Below, piece by piece: positions 37,451 through 49,500 of a DNA stretch of 64,000 nucleotides. Source of the stretch: Ophiocordyceps camponoti-saundersi (nom. inval.) (Eukaryota; Ascomycota; Sordariomycetes; Hypocreales; Ophiocordycipitaceae). Both the position numbers and the translations under genes were made by a program. Position 1 is the stretch's first letter. Each line of letters begins with the position of its first letter. The notes beneath the pieces are model-generated. The model was not told where the DNA came from. It worked only from the letters and a program-made list of their open reading frames with translations, and ran no database searches. Location: positions 1-64,000 of the forward strand of contig PDHQ01000159.1 in the NCBI GenBank assembly GCA_003339415.1, written 5' to 3'.

Positions 37451-37549
37451 AATTATAAAAGTAAAAGGATATATATATATAAGTTTAAATATATATATAA
37501 AGGAATATTCCTAGGACGAATAGCCTAATAGTATATATATTAACCCCGT

Positions 37550-38900
37550 CCTATCTATATATATACTTAGTTATAAGATATAAACCTAAAAAATCGGTTA
37601 AATTGTTTAGATTAACTAGTAATATATAAATAGCCTATATAATATAAAAGACCCGCAGAACCCGTATAACGGTATAATAGTATTAAGGCTACTTCCTAGA
37701 AAATAGATCTATAAAGTCCGTAAAATAGCTAATTAGAGGAAATAAACAACCGTAGAATACTTATAGACTAGTACGGCTAATAAGATAATAACGAAACTAC
37801 TTTATCGAAGATAGATCCGAAAAAAATTATAATATAGCTTATTATATAGGATAACCTATATATATATATATATAATAATACGATACTATAAGACCTATAT
37901 ATATATAATATAGGATAGTAAAGAACCTAGCCCGTTAAAGATAAACCCGTAAAGTTTAGAAAATAGCTCGCAGTTACGACTTACTAAAGATAAACGACCC
38001 GTATAACACCGACGAGCCGGTACGACCGATAGGGGAGTAATAAATCCACTTGCCCGAAGAAAGTCTTATTAAATTTAAGAGATAGCTTATTAGACGGGAT
38101 AACCTATAAATACGAGTATATATAAATAGATACTAAGAGACCTATATAATAAGTAAATAGTAATAAACTTAACTTATTAAAGATAGATCCGTTAAGTAAT
38201 AAAATAGCTTATAGTTATAAGTTATTTAATATAAATAACTTATACGATTCCTAGGGACCGTTAAAGCCGATAAGATAGCGATAAATCTATATATATGCCT
38301 AAAGAAAGTTCCGTTAAATTTAACCCTAGCTTATTTATAGGATAACCCGTAAATATAAGTATATATAGATAACTATAAACCTATACTATATATATATATA
38401 TATACGATAATACGATAAGAGGACGGTAACGAACTGACTTCGTTAAAGATAGATTCGTTAAATTATAAAATAGCTTATAGTTATAATTTATTAGATATAA
38501 ACGACTTATAAATACGATACTAAGAGACCGGTAAGACCGAAAAAATAGTAACGAATTAATTTCCTTAGAGATAGCTCCGTTAAATCTACGAAATAGCTTA
38601 TTAGACGGGATAACCCGTATATATATATATATAAGTATAGATACTAAGAGATATATATATATAATAAGTAGGAGAGTAACGAACTAACTACGTTAAAAAT
38701 ATATCCGTAAAATTATAAAATAAAATAGTTATAAGTTATAAGATATAAAGGCCGATATTATTCTTACTAACTAGTAGTGCGAGTAAGATAGTAACTAACT
38801 TACTTACTTAATAGTAGATTAGTTCTAGATAAAATAGTTTATTCTATATAAGCGACCGGCACGATACGTATAGACCCGTACGATATATATATATAAAAGT
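37550..38900 (+). repeat. Degraded satellite, unit about 230-265 bp
   Basis: A block gttaaagata-a-tccgt-aa followed by ataaaatagctt-tagttat recurs at 37941, 38169, 38433 and 38690, with a fainter unit near 37700. A second block in each unit, gatagctt-ttagacgggataacccgta, recurs near 38080, 38330 and 38600. Spacing is 228, 264 and 257 bp. Differences between units are mostly transitions plus TA-tract length. It is a tandem repeat mutated after it formed. Confidence 0.75.
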
Positions 38901-40040
38901 TACCGGTAACTTACCTAAAGCTATTTCGACTATTACGTAAAGAATTATTATATAAGGTCGAGCGGGTATTTATTAATACCGCGAAAGTATTTCGGGATTA
39001 ATAAAAAGAACTTAAATAAATAGAAATAAATTATATATATAAAAGTAGTATATATATTTTAATAGATATATAGTTAGATATAGAGGAAAATTAGTATAAG
39101 GATAAGAAAAGGGAAGGATAGGCACGATACGCGTAAGCAATATATAAGTAGCGTAGTATACTAAGTTTATATATATAATATTAATTTATCGATAAGGGAA
39201 CGACTTTAAAGTAAAATAATAAAAGTAAGATATATTAAATAATATAGATTTATTCTTAAAAAGCCTAAATATATTTATATAAAATAGTTAACCTAAGCGG
39301 GAAAAATAAAATAATAAATAAAGTAATAATAGTAGAATATAATATAAATCGGGGTTAGGAATTAGAAGTAATAATAAATTATTTTATTTATAGTAAAGTT
39401 TCGTATTAGATTATATATAAAATTAGAGGAATAAGGTAAGTAATATAATATATAGGTAGTAACCTAATTTCTAGTAAGATAAGATATAGTTAAGAGAGAG
39501 GACCTTTTAAATTTATAAAACTATATATAGGGGTATATCTTATATAAGTTTTATATCTCTATTAAATAATTCTAGTAACGAAGTAATAAATAAAAGAATA
39601 TATCGGCGTATATCTTATAGAGCGAAGATAATAAGTAAGTTATTATATATTATAGGAGTAATATTAATATTTTATAAGTAATAGCGTATATAACTAACGT
39701 TATATATATAATTAGATTAAGGACGTTATAACTAAAAACGTATATTAGATATATTAAGTATTAAGGTATAGGGGAAAGAAAAGTTCGTAAACTAGAAGGA
39801 TAAGGATAAATTTATAAGTAGTTACTAGCTGCTAATATTTAAGATAAGGATAATAACGTAAGATAAAAAGCGTATAGAAGATAATAAGGGCGGAAGTTTA
39901 AATAGTTAACGTAAAAACTTACGATAAGTTATAAGAACCGGTATTAGTATTCCTACTATATAAGCTAAAAGATTTAAAAAACCACTATAGCCTATAATAT
40001 TAACGACGGCATATAGCGTAATATTTAATATCGTTGGTAA
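38901..40040. other. Unresolved RIP sequence
   Basis: No gene or family match recognised between the satellite and the protease-like relic. Confidence 0.45.
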
Positions 40041-40049
40041 AGAAAGCTA

Positions 40050-40800
40050 TATAAAAATACGAGAGTATTATATTAATAATACTAGTTACGAATACTTTAT
40101 ATTAAGGAACTAGCTAGACTTTATCTTATACTTAGAGAAAGATATAAGAAAGTTAACTAACGTTAAAGGTTTTAATAATTAGGGGATAGAAAATTAGGCG
40201 GAATTTATAGTTTATATCCTAAGTATAAAAAATAAAACGCTATATATTAGAATAGTTAAGACTAGGGTATAGATCGTAGATAATCTTATAGAGGGCCTTA
40301 TATTAAGACGAGAATAGCTCCTACTAAATAAGGTATATATATTTAGTTTAATAAAGATAGTTTAGATATATTTATATATAAGCTTATATATACTAATAGA
40401 GGTTTATAGAAAATAATTATAAATTTTAAGCTAAAGTATATATCTTAGATAATATTTACTATATAAATTTATAATTATATCCTTAATCCGTTAATTTTAG
40501 ATATCGTAAAATACTAGGAAAAGATATAATAATACCGAACGTAGGAGGGTAAGGGAGGTAAGGTTTATTTAGTATTATTATAATAAATAACGCTAATAGC
40601 TAGAATAAAAGTAACTAAAGCGGGATAATATATTTTTAATAGCGGAGGTAAGAAGACTAATATAGACGCGTCCGCTTCCTTAAGTAAAGGATAATATAGC
40701 GTTATTAATAGCCGTAATAATAGCGGAGAAGATAGCCTATTATATAATATAATTTTCGCGTCGCTTCGCTAAGGTAGACGGAGGTTACGAGAGAGAATCG
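40050..40800 (+). pseudogene. Relic resembling a retropepsin-type domain, with downstream frame
   Basis: The + frame reads NTSYEYFILRNQLDFI, then KDIRKLTNVKGFNNQGIENQ, AEFIVYILSIKNKTLYI and VQIVDNLIEGLILRREQLL. The spacing of a D(N)T-x start, a GI-N stretch and a VDNL-LILG-E-L end is like the aspartic protease of LTR retroelements. The catalytic triplet is not intact: the expected Asp is Asn and the Gly is missing or changed. I infer a decayed retroelement protease, but no reverse transcriptase was found close by on this strand. Downstream frame up to 40800 is readable but unassigned. Confidence 0.35.
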
Positions 40801-41324
40801 GTACTTATTAAGTCGATTACGTTTACTAGAGACAGCGACTTACTCTAAAAAGTAAGGTCGATTAAGTTAGTAGGTAATACGGAGAGGGGAGAAAGTAAAT
40901 AACTAGTAAGTATATCGAGAGGTATTATAATAAGATAAGGGTAATATAGTTAGAAATAACGTAAGCAATTTAGGTTATAGCGGGTAGAAATAGATAGCTA
41001 CTACTAAGGTATATATATTAAGGTAGAAAAATAAAAGGGTAAAAAAACGGAGGGGTAGCTTATATATAGTTTTTTTTTATCTACGTAAGTATAAGTTATA
41101 GCGTATATTAATAAAATTATAAAAATATAATACGCTAAATATATAGAGTTATATAATATTATACGATAAAGTATAAAAATACTAAAAAATTTAAATAGGG
41201 TTTTATATCGTTAATATAGGGAGGGAGGTTTACTATATATATTAAAAATAAACTAGTAATAAGTAAGTATCCTTAGTTAAGGAAATAGGAAAGAACTATA
41301 TAAGGTCCTATAATATATATATAT

Positions 41325-41560
41325 ATATAAGGGATTATTCTAAAGTTTTAAGCCTTAATTAAATTACTCTTCCTAAAACGCTCTCTCTACCTTTTATCGT
41401 TATATTAGAAATTAAATCCTTATCTCTTTTCTTATAGAAAATTACTATATACCTTAACTAGCTAAGGTTAGAGATCTTAACCTTATACTAGTTAAAGAGT
41501 AAGATTACGTATAATAATACGCTAAGGTAAGTATCGGCTAGGCTAGCGTAAGGTATCGTT
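41325..41560 (+). mobile_element. Family A, copy 6 (3' part, strongly diverged)
   Basis: Recognisable by ccttaattaaattact, ttatagaaaattactata, gctaaggttagagatc and gttaaagagtaagatta. The left half is absent and the right end near 41560 is only faint (cgtaaggtatcgttaaa). Confidence 0.55.
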
Positions 41561-42499
41561 AAAGGTAAAAAACGTAGAAAGTTAATTAACTATCTTATAA
41601 TTTCTTTAACTTATCTAAGGAGTATTACTTAAATAGCTATAGGAATTAAGCTAAAAAACGTTCCGATACTATAATATAAAATTTATATAATAACGGAAAA
41701 CTAAATAAAATAGTTATATATTCGTTAAGAGATTTCGCTTCCTTAACGCTAGTTTACTATCGTTATTTTTAATATCCTCTACTATAGCGAAGCTATAACG
41801 CTAGTTCCTATCTTATATTATTAACCTACTATAATACTAGGTATAAGTATACGATTAGTAATCGTATTAAAACTAATCTAATATATATTTAGGATAAATT
41901 CTAAAACTAAACGAAGCTATAATATTAGCTTATTACGTTTAAAGCTAAGATAGATAATAGAAGCTTACCCGTCCCTTACCTATAAAAATAGCTAATTATC
42001 GTTCTCCGCCTCTCCTCTTAATATTATATATACTAAAATAATATCGCTAAATATTCTTAGGGTATTAAAATAGAGAGCACGATTCGTATAAGTTTAGTAT
42101 CGGTTTTCTTCTAAATACTAGCTACTAACTATTTAAGCCGCTTTTTACTTACTTAATCGTATTATATTAGCACGTTATAAATAGAGAACTCTATTCGGGT
42201 ATTTTCGAGGTTAGCTAGGATTATATAACGTAGAGTTCTCTTTAATCTCAGTTTTCTTAGCTAATTTTAGTTATTTTTAAGCTTTTAACTATTAAGTATA
42301 TTTAGTTATAAGGAAAGTCTTATATAAGTAAGAGGATTCTCCTAACTAAAAACTATATCTTAGTTATATTACTAGATATATTTCCTTTACTTAATTTCTT
42401 ATTTAAGTTTTATCTTTTTAATAAAATACGTTCTTATTAATATTTATATTATTTTTATTAAAATAATATTCTATCGTAACGATAGGAGCTAATAACTAT

Positions 42500-44160
42500 C
42501 TTTTACTAAAGTAGAAAATCGGCTCTTAACGATTAAACTCCTCGACTAGAATATATATACTAAGCTTAATATAGATATTACTATAATATTACGAGACGCT
42601 TACTATTAACTTAGTACTTAGAAATAACCTTAAACTACTAAGTTATAATAGTTTGCTATTATAGCTTTATAAGCTATTAGCGAGGTACTAGAAGAGGAAC
42701 CTAAAGAATAACTAGAGTATTAGTTACTACTAGCTAATAATAATCTCTTACTAGCGATAACTAATACTTTACTAAAGGCTCCTAGATTTAAACTAGGAAT
42801 TACTAAACTTAATAACTAGTTAGTATAGAGATACTTAACTTTACTAATAGTTAACTTAAGTATAAAAGAAGAAACCTTTTTCGCTATATCTATATCCTTT
42901 AAGTACTTTTACGGTTTCTAAGGAACTTCTTTAATAGCTATATAAAGGCTCTATCTTATAACCTTAAGCGTTCGCGAACTAAGTATATAAATATTTAGAT
43001 AAAATTTTTCTAGTATTAAGTAATATAGGATAAGTTAGAGAAACTTAGGTTTCGCGATACTTATTAACTATTAATAAATAACTAAATATTAAGCTATTAA
43101 AGATAGGTATTTATCTATAAGTTTAATAAGAATAGCTTTAATATAAAGTATAAAGCTTATATAATTATTTAAGGCGATCTTTAAGAAGAGTCTAGCTTAC
43201 CTCTCTATACCTTAACCTTGCCGACGAAGTTTTATAGACTACTAATAAGTCTTATAGTATTTTATAACTTTAAAATATATTAGTTTAATTTTATTAACGC
43301 CTTCCTAAACTTTACGCTATAATAAGACGAGTAAGTATTTTATTAATTATATAATAGTTTTAAGTAACTTAGTAAAATTATACTCCCCTTTTTAATACGA
43401 GACTCTTTTAGCTTACCTTCTTCGTAAAGGTTTTATTTCTCCTAAAAAGATAATTATATCTAGACTAAAGATTCCCTAATTCTTTTCCTTTATATTAATA
43501 ATCTTAGCCTAATATATTTACCTTAAGATAAGGGGGTAAAGTCTTCCTTAATAAATATAAGAAAGATTTTATAATCTTAGATTTAAGAAGTTTATTATAG
43601 TTCCTTAAATTAATATATAACGGGATAAAATAATATAATAAATTTTTCTCCCGTAATAAGCGTATACTAAGAAACTTAGTATAAAATTTAAGATATAAAT
43701 ATAGAAGAAATTCTCTAAAGCGTTTTCGCTTAAGAAACTTTTTCTATAAGAGGGATAAATAACTCCTTAATAAGTAATACTATATTAACTACTTATTAAC
43801 TTTATTAGTTATATAGTAATTATTATTCGGTAAGATCTTATAGAATTTATTAGATATATATATTTAAGCTATATTCTAAAATTTGCTTTTCCTTTACTAA
43901 ACCCGAGACTTATACCTTACGTTTTACGGAAATAAGTCGAAATCCGCACTACTATACGCGGAATACTTTAGTAGTACTTAATTCGTAAAGATACTTAAGA
44001 GGAGGAGTAATTTCGGATATATTATACGTCTCTTTAATACTATATTTTAATATAATTAAGAAACTAAGAAACGATTACGATAAGTACTACTAAAGTAGAA
44101 CTACTTACCCTTATTTTTATAGCGAAAGAACTAATCGCCTTTTATCGCCTTAGCGATAAA
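42500..44160 (+). pseudogene. pol: Second Ty1/copia reverse transcriptase relic
   Basis: A + frame readable through Gln-type stops. At about 43220-43340, FYRLLISLIVFYNFKIYQF followed by NFINAFLNFTLQQDE matches the copia RT stretch that reads LLAIA...QFDVVNAFLN...EE, with DV changed to NF. A later segment at about 43560-43700 (ILDLRSLLQFLKLIYN) corresponds to the copia DLG-FLG-I block. At about 43760-43960, NYLLTLLVIQQLLFGKI and YQTRDLYLTFYGNKS correspond to the block before RNase H. The active-site YVDD is not legible. The sequence differs clearly from the copia relic at 9160-11640, so it was another lineage. The 41700-42500 part upstream may be integrase tail but is not recognisable. No LTRs were found. 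Confidence 0.6.
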
Positions 44161-44194
44161 CTTTATATTATTCCCTCGAACTCTCCGAAGTTTT

Positions 44195-45236
44195 TTTATA
44201 ATAATATATAAATAAGACGCTTATTAACGGAAGATATATTAAAGCTATTAACTAAGCTACGATATATTAATATTTTTTTTTTTTTAGTATTAGCTACGAT
44301 AAGAGATTTAAGATATATATATTAAGATTACTTAGATCTAAACTTTAGCTAAGGTTAGAGATAAGTTTATAAAACCTATTTAAGGATAATTACTTAAGGA
44401 ATTATAAAACGAACTTAGGCTTTAAGGTAAGGCTAATTAGCTTACTATAAGTTATATATATCTTACTTTACTTTATATATCTTATTTTAACTTATATTCT
44501 AATATTATTATTTACGTAAGCGTTATTTTTCTAGATTTACTAGATATAGATAATTTTATACTATCTTAAAAGTCTAGTTATAACTCCGTCGATAACGCTC
44601 CCTCTTAGCGTCTACTTAACGCTATTAAGTAAAAGTAAGTTTATAGGGATAGGGTATTCCTATAAGCTAGGTAATAGTATAGTAAAGATACGGAGGCGAT
44701 AGGAGGCCGCTATACTTATTTTTAACCTTAGGGCTATCCTCTAGCTTAATAACCTCCCTTTCTTCCGCGGGGTTATCGTTATTAGGAATAGTAATAGCTA
44801 ACCGAGTAGATAAACTAGCCGTTTTAATAGCGCGCTAGAATATATAATAATAAGCTTAGCTAGCTTAGATATATAACTTATAGGCCCTATATTAAAACCC
44901 TTTAAGAGAAATATAATAATCGAAAAAGTAGGCTAAAGTTTATTAACGCGGGTATTACTTATAAGGTATAGCGTTAGTAGAACCGCGACTCTATATAAGG
45001 AGCGTATAGAAGTATCTATTATTATATATAATTCGACTTCTAACTATCCGTAACGGAGTTATAATAAGGGCTCGGAGGGTAACGTTATATATAGGCATAG
45101 TAAGTGCTCGTATCTTAGCGTTCTAAAAAGAAGCTTTATATTATTTTTTTTTTCTTCTAAAAGTCCTAAATATAGAGGATCTATAAGGAGAGACTTATAT
45201 TAATATATAGTATATTTAATATATTATTTATTTAGG
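44195..45236 (+). mobile_element. Family C, copy 2
   Basis: Full-length partner of 19227-20271 in the same orientation, including cggaggcgataggaggccgc (44689-44708), the gcgcgctagaatatataata block and the closing tatttaatatattatttattta. Differences between the copies are mostly transitions, as expected if both were mutated independently by RIP. Confidence 0.65.
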
Positions 45237-45324
45237 GATCGGCTATTACGATACTAAGTAGGCGGTATTTTTTATTAATACCCCTTTATATAAGAACGGG
45301 AAACTCTATTTTTAAAAATAATAT

Positions 45325-45440
45325 AAAGAAGAAGAAAGAAGCTACTAAAGGAAGGAGAAGAAGAGGATAAGCGAAGAAGAAAGGTAGAAGAGGATAAGGA
45401 AAGAAGAAAAGAAAAAGAGAAAGGGAGAAGGGAAGAGGGC
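45325..45440. repeat. Purine-rich tract
   Basis: About 115 nt almost purely G/A (aagaagaagaaagaag, gaaaagaaaaagagaaaggg). It lies just left of the minisatellite outpost at 45500. Confidence 0.85.
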
Positions 45441-45499
45441 TATTTATACCCTCTAAGGATATCTTATTAAGCCTAATTAATTTATAGGTATAAAAGAGT

Positions 45500-45652
45500 A
45501 ATAAATAAATAGATATCTCCCTTAGGGAATAGGAAGAGTAGTAAATAGGTTTATCCCTTAGGAGATAAGAAGAGTAGTAAATAAGTTTATCTCTTAGGGA
45601 CGGGAAGGATAATTAACGAGTTTATCGCCTAAGGGATAAGAAGAGCAGTTAA
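45500..45652. repeat. RIP-damaged copy of the left-edge 36-bp minisatellite
   Basis: About four units of the array at 1-823. They show the same order: tccctta-gg-gata, then agaagagtag for agaagagcag, taaat for ttaac, and gtttat. Most changes are C to T or G to A (gcag to gtag). The last unit at 45628-45651 still reads aagggataagaagagcagtt, nearly the intact form. This places the same tandem family at two sites about 45 kb apart, in different mutational states. Confidence 0.85.
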
Positions 45653-46294
45653 AAAGATATATATATAGAGTCTTTCACGTTTTTTTTTTTTCGCTTTAGG
45701 GTTTCGATAATCTCTTTTTATAATCTTTAAAGATAAGGTTCCAGCTTATTAGATATTTCTAAATAAGCTTATAAGCCTAAGTAAGTATATTATATATACA
45801 TATATAAGAAAATATCTCCTTTATATTATAAAAGTAGGTATTAGTTTTAGAAATAACGGTTATAAACGTAAAAAGGAAATAGTCTTTAGAGAATAGTTAT
45901 AAGTATATATCTAAGCGGTAAGATTAAAGCGTTATTATTTATATTCACTACTTATAAGAAAGGATATCGGTCCCTACTATATTTTTAGATAAGACTTAAG
46001 AGATAATATCTAAATCTAAAAAATAAGAGGTAAAGGAAAATTATTATACGGTTTACTTTATAAACCTTACTTATAGTTATTACTAAGCGTAGCCGGTCCT
46101 ATATCTTAAGGACTAGCCTAGCTATATAAACGTAGTAGAGTTATTATTATCGTTATAAGTATCTAGAATATCGATACCTTTATTAGTGCTAATATTATAT
46201 CTTAATAAAAATAAAGACTCCTTAGGGCTAGGTACGTCCCCTCCTCGGTCCGGAAGAATAACGCGCCGTCGGCTAAAGTACGTGCCTATACCTA
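45653..46294 (+). other. Unresolved sequence left of the gypsy element
   Basis: Holds a poly-T/C patch at 45680-45691 and no recognised gene. A + frame open from 46186 to 46386 continues into the repeat that ends the gypsy element (RSGRITRRRLKYVPIPKL is its clearest part). It begins at GTG, not ATG, so it is at best the last exon of a dead frame. Confidence 0.4.
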
Positions 46295-46500
46295 AGCTAA
46301 ATAAGTTAACGGCGGAGGGATTAAATAAGCTAATTATAAGTATAAGAAATAAGCTTAATACGAAGATTAATAAGTGCCCTTATTAATTAATATATATATA
46401 TATCTTTTAGGAATAGCTGCCCCCCGATATAGGCAGTTAAGCAAATATTAGTTATATAACTAGAATAACGTAATCCCCTTTTAACTTTCCCCCTTTAGCT
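46295..46500 (-). repeat. Left terminal direct repeat of gypsy element (candidate LTR)
   Basis: About 206 bp matching 55413-55617 in the same orientation, including gcggagggattaaataa, cttaatacgaagattaataa, gtgcccttattaattaat and aataacgtaatcccctttta. Given the minus-strand pol, this would be the 3' LTR. On the minus strand it contains a polypurine string (aaagggggaaag) close to the inner end, in the position where priming would be expected. Exact LTR ends are uncertain because RIP has removed the TG and CA termini. Confidence 0.65.
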
Positions 46501-49500
46501 AGTTTATTACTAATACTAAAATAATAAATTAAAGTTTAAAAGTAAAATAGATAAAAAAGAGGATAAAGAGTAAAATAATAAATAGGAGGGGAATAAATAA
46601 ATAACGAAGGGAATAAATAGGCTATAATAACTAAGTAAATAATTAGATCTCGCTAGATCCTATTATAGATAAAGACTTTATAGATAGAGTTTTCCGGTTA
46701 GGCTTCGTTAATGCCTTAATAATGTCTAGGGTCTATTTAAAAAAAACTTAATTATTACGAAGTTCCTTTCGCAGCTTGCTATTTTCCTCCTTAAGTGCTT
46801 AGAGCCTATTATTAACTTTTATTATCTACTTAGTAGGAGGTGATAAATATCTAAGTTTAAGGTTATTAACTTTAAAGAGAGCGTTAATCTTCTTTTATAT
46901 TCTAGTAATAAATATCTCTCCGTCCTCTTTATTATCTCTAATAGTCGCCTAATCGGTCTAGTTATTATTATTATTAATAGCTCTTATTACTATTAGTTTA
47001 ACTACCGTTAATTTAGCTATTACCGTTAGCTTAGTAGCGGTATTCTTTATAAAGACGTTATCTATCCGTTAGTTAATAACTTAATTATTATCTAAGGAAG
47101 AGTTAGAACTAGAAATAGCGATAAGAGGAGCCTTATTAACTATAAGGGTCTAGGTTAATACGCCCTATTTAGAATAGCTTATCTATTTCGTTATACGACC
47201 CTTAGTTATAAGCGTTATCTTAGTAGCTATCGCTAGCGATAATAATAATACTATAGCCGATATCTTCGGTAGCGGCTTTTAGGCTAGTAATTTTTATCGC
47301 TTATACTATATAGCTGCTTAATAGTTTACGTTATCCCGTGCCGTATTATCGAGCAATTATTTTAGCATACCCTAGCTAGTATTTAATAACTTAGCAGGGG
47401 CTACTATAGTTTATATAATATTAATATTAGGATCTAAGTTAGTCTATAAGTTATCGATCTATTTAGTAGTCTTTACTAGCGCTATACGTATCTTTATCTT
47501 ATTACCTAACGCTAGGTATAATATATAATAAATCTAATATAATGCCGCCCGATAAATTTAACATCTAAAATATCCGATTTAAAATACCGTTATACTCTTA
47601 ATAGAGAGGTTATTAGGAGGGTATCGGATATAATCGTTAACCTTAAGCGTTAGGCTATAAAAGTCTTATAAAGGCGTCTAGGCTAGGGTAAAAAATATAG
47701 TGCCGACGTTGTTAGCGATAAGGAATAGCTCCTTTAGGGTATATAAGTATATAAGTAGGTATTATAACTTAAAGGCCTCCGCTTCGGAGATACCTTAGAA
47801 CTTAGTAATATAAGGTATAACCTTTTTATTTTCTATCTTCGTCTATATTATTCTAATAACTAGCTAAGCTACTTATTAGCTATCTTAGGCTTTATTTTTA
47901 AAATTACTATTAGCTAGCTTAATTATATAATTTATTACTTTCTTCTAAGATCTTAAGATTTTAATCTATTTAAGGCGGTAATCGCGGGTAAGGTAAGCGT
48001 ATACCTAGTTAAATTTTACTTTAGAAGCTGCCTATATAGGGGCCGCCTTTTTAGCTAGCTTATCGTTATCTACTAGTAGAGGCGAAGGGTGCTTATCCGT
48101 CGGCTCCCTTTTAGCACTTTATCCTAGCTTACGGAAAATAAAGTTCGTATTTTACGACTAAAAGAAGTAGTTATATAGTATTCTTATAAGTAGGATATAT
48201 TTATCCGGGCGGATAGAACGCTTCCTATTATAATAATCCTTATAAAATACTTTAAATAACGTTCTTCGAAAGTCCTTATCTTTATTATAAACGTCGAGCT
48301 CGCCTAATAATTAGTATAGTATATTTTCGTTATCGGAAATATAGTTAGGCGTTTCTTCTTAGGTTCTCGTATCTTAAGATATACTCGTTATAGGGGCCTT
48401 ACCCTTAGATAGTTACGGGGCTATCTTAGAAAAGAAAAAGGTAAGAAAAATATAGATAGGTTATAAAAAGGCTCGAAAAATAAGGGTGCACGATAGTATA
48501 ATCTTATTATAATATATAGTTAGTTAAAAGGTAGATATTACGGGAGGACGAGAAGGTAAGGTTACGAAACTATAAAGTAAGGAAAAGAAAAGTATATAAA
48601 GGAAAAGAGGAAGGAAAACGATATAGTTATACTTAGAGTTTCCGCAAGCTTGCCGGCTTACTAAATAGTAGCTAGTTATTAGGCCTTAAATAGTTAGGTT
48701 AGTTATAATATTTCTTTAGCAAGTCCTTATAAAATAATAGCCCCTAGGCCCCTTTAATAGATAAATAGTTAATATACCTTAGTATTTAGGATATCCTCCT
48801 AACTTAGTAGTATAGCTTAAATAGCCTAATTTACGTTAGCTTAAGTTTCCTAATAGCTCCGTTTATAGCTAGATAAACCTATATGCTAGGGGTTAGACTA
48901 AACTTATCTTTTTTATCGTAGATAGATATCCTATAATATATAATCTCGTTAAACTTACCTTTAGCTACCTATCTCTAGTATTTAGCTTAGCTTATAAATT
49001 CTATAATAAGGTTAGTATATCTCCCTTATAAGGGCTATTTTACCTGCTTTCTTAATTTTAAAGCTTTACGTAATAATCTTATAGATTAAAATAGATTTAG
49101 GCTAGTCTATACTATTCTATAAAGCACTTTAGTAAGTAAGTAGCTTAAGGTTCTAATAACTTTATAGTTAAGTTACTATATAACTATTAGTAGATATTTA
49201 GACGAAGTATTCTTAGGAGGCTATAACCTTTTTAAAAGTTACTAAAAGATCTTATTTATTACTTTAACTAAACTTATATTATAATATAACTTAGATAGCG
49301 CCGTTACTTAAAGTATATCTTTTACTATTAAGAAAGCTAAAACTTCCCTCGATAAAAAGGCGGAACCTAAGTTAGAGTAGATAGCTATAAGTATAATCGT
49401 AATAAAGTCTAGCTAATTTCTTAGCCTAATAATAGTCTCCGAGGCTCCCGTTATTCGGTAAGCTATAAGCTATATAAAATAAGAGAAATAGTTAACTAAT

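Noticed and set aside
37550..38900. Centromere
   Set aside because: RIPed transposons and satellites are compatible with fungal centromeres, but nothing in the sequence alone separates that from other AT-rich heterochromatin.
46186..46386. Open + frame of 66 residues at the left end of the gypsy element
   Set aside because: It starts at GTG, runs into the terminal repeat and has no homologue I recognise. At most it is the tail of a dead frame.
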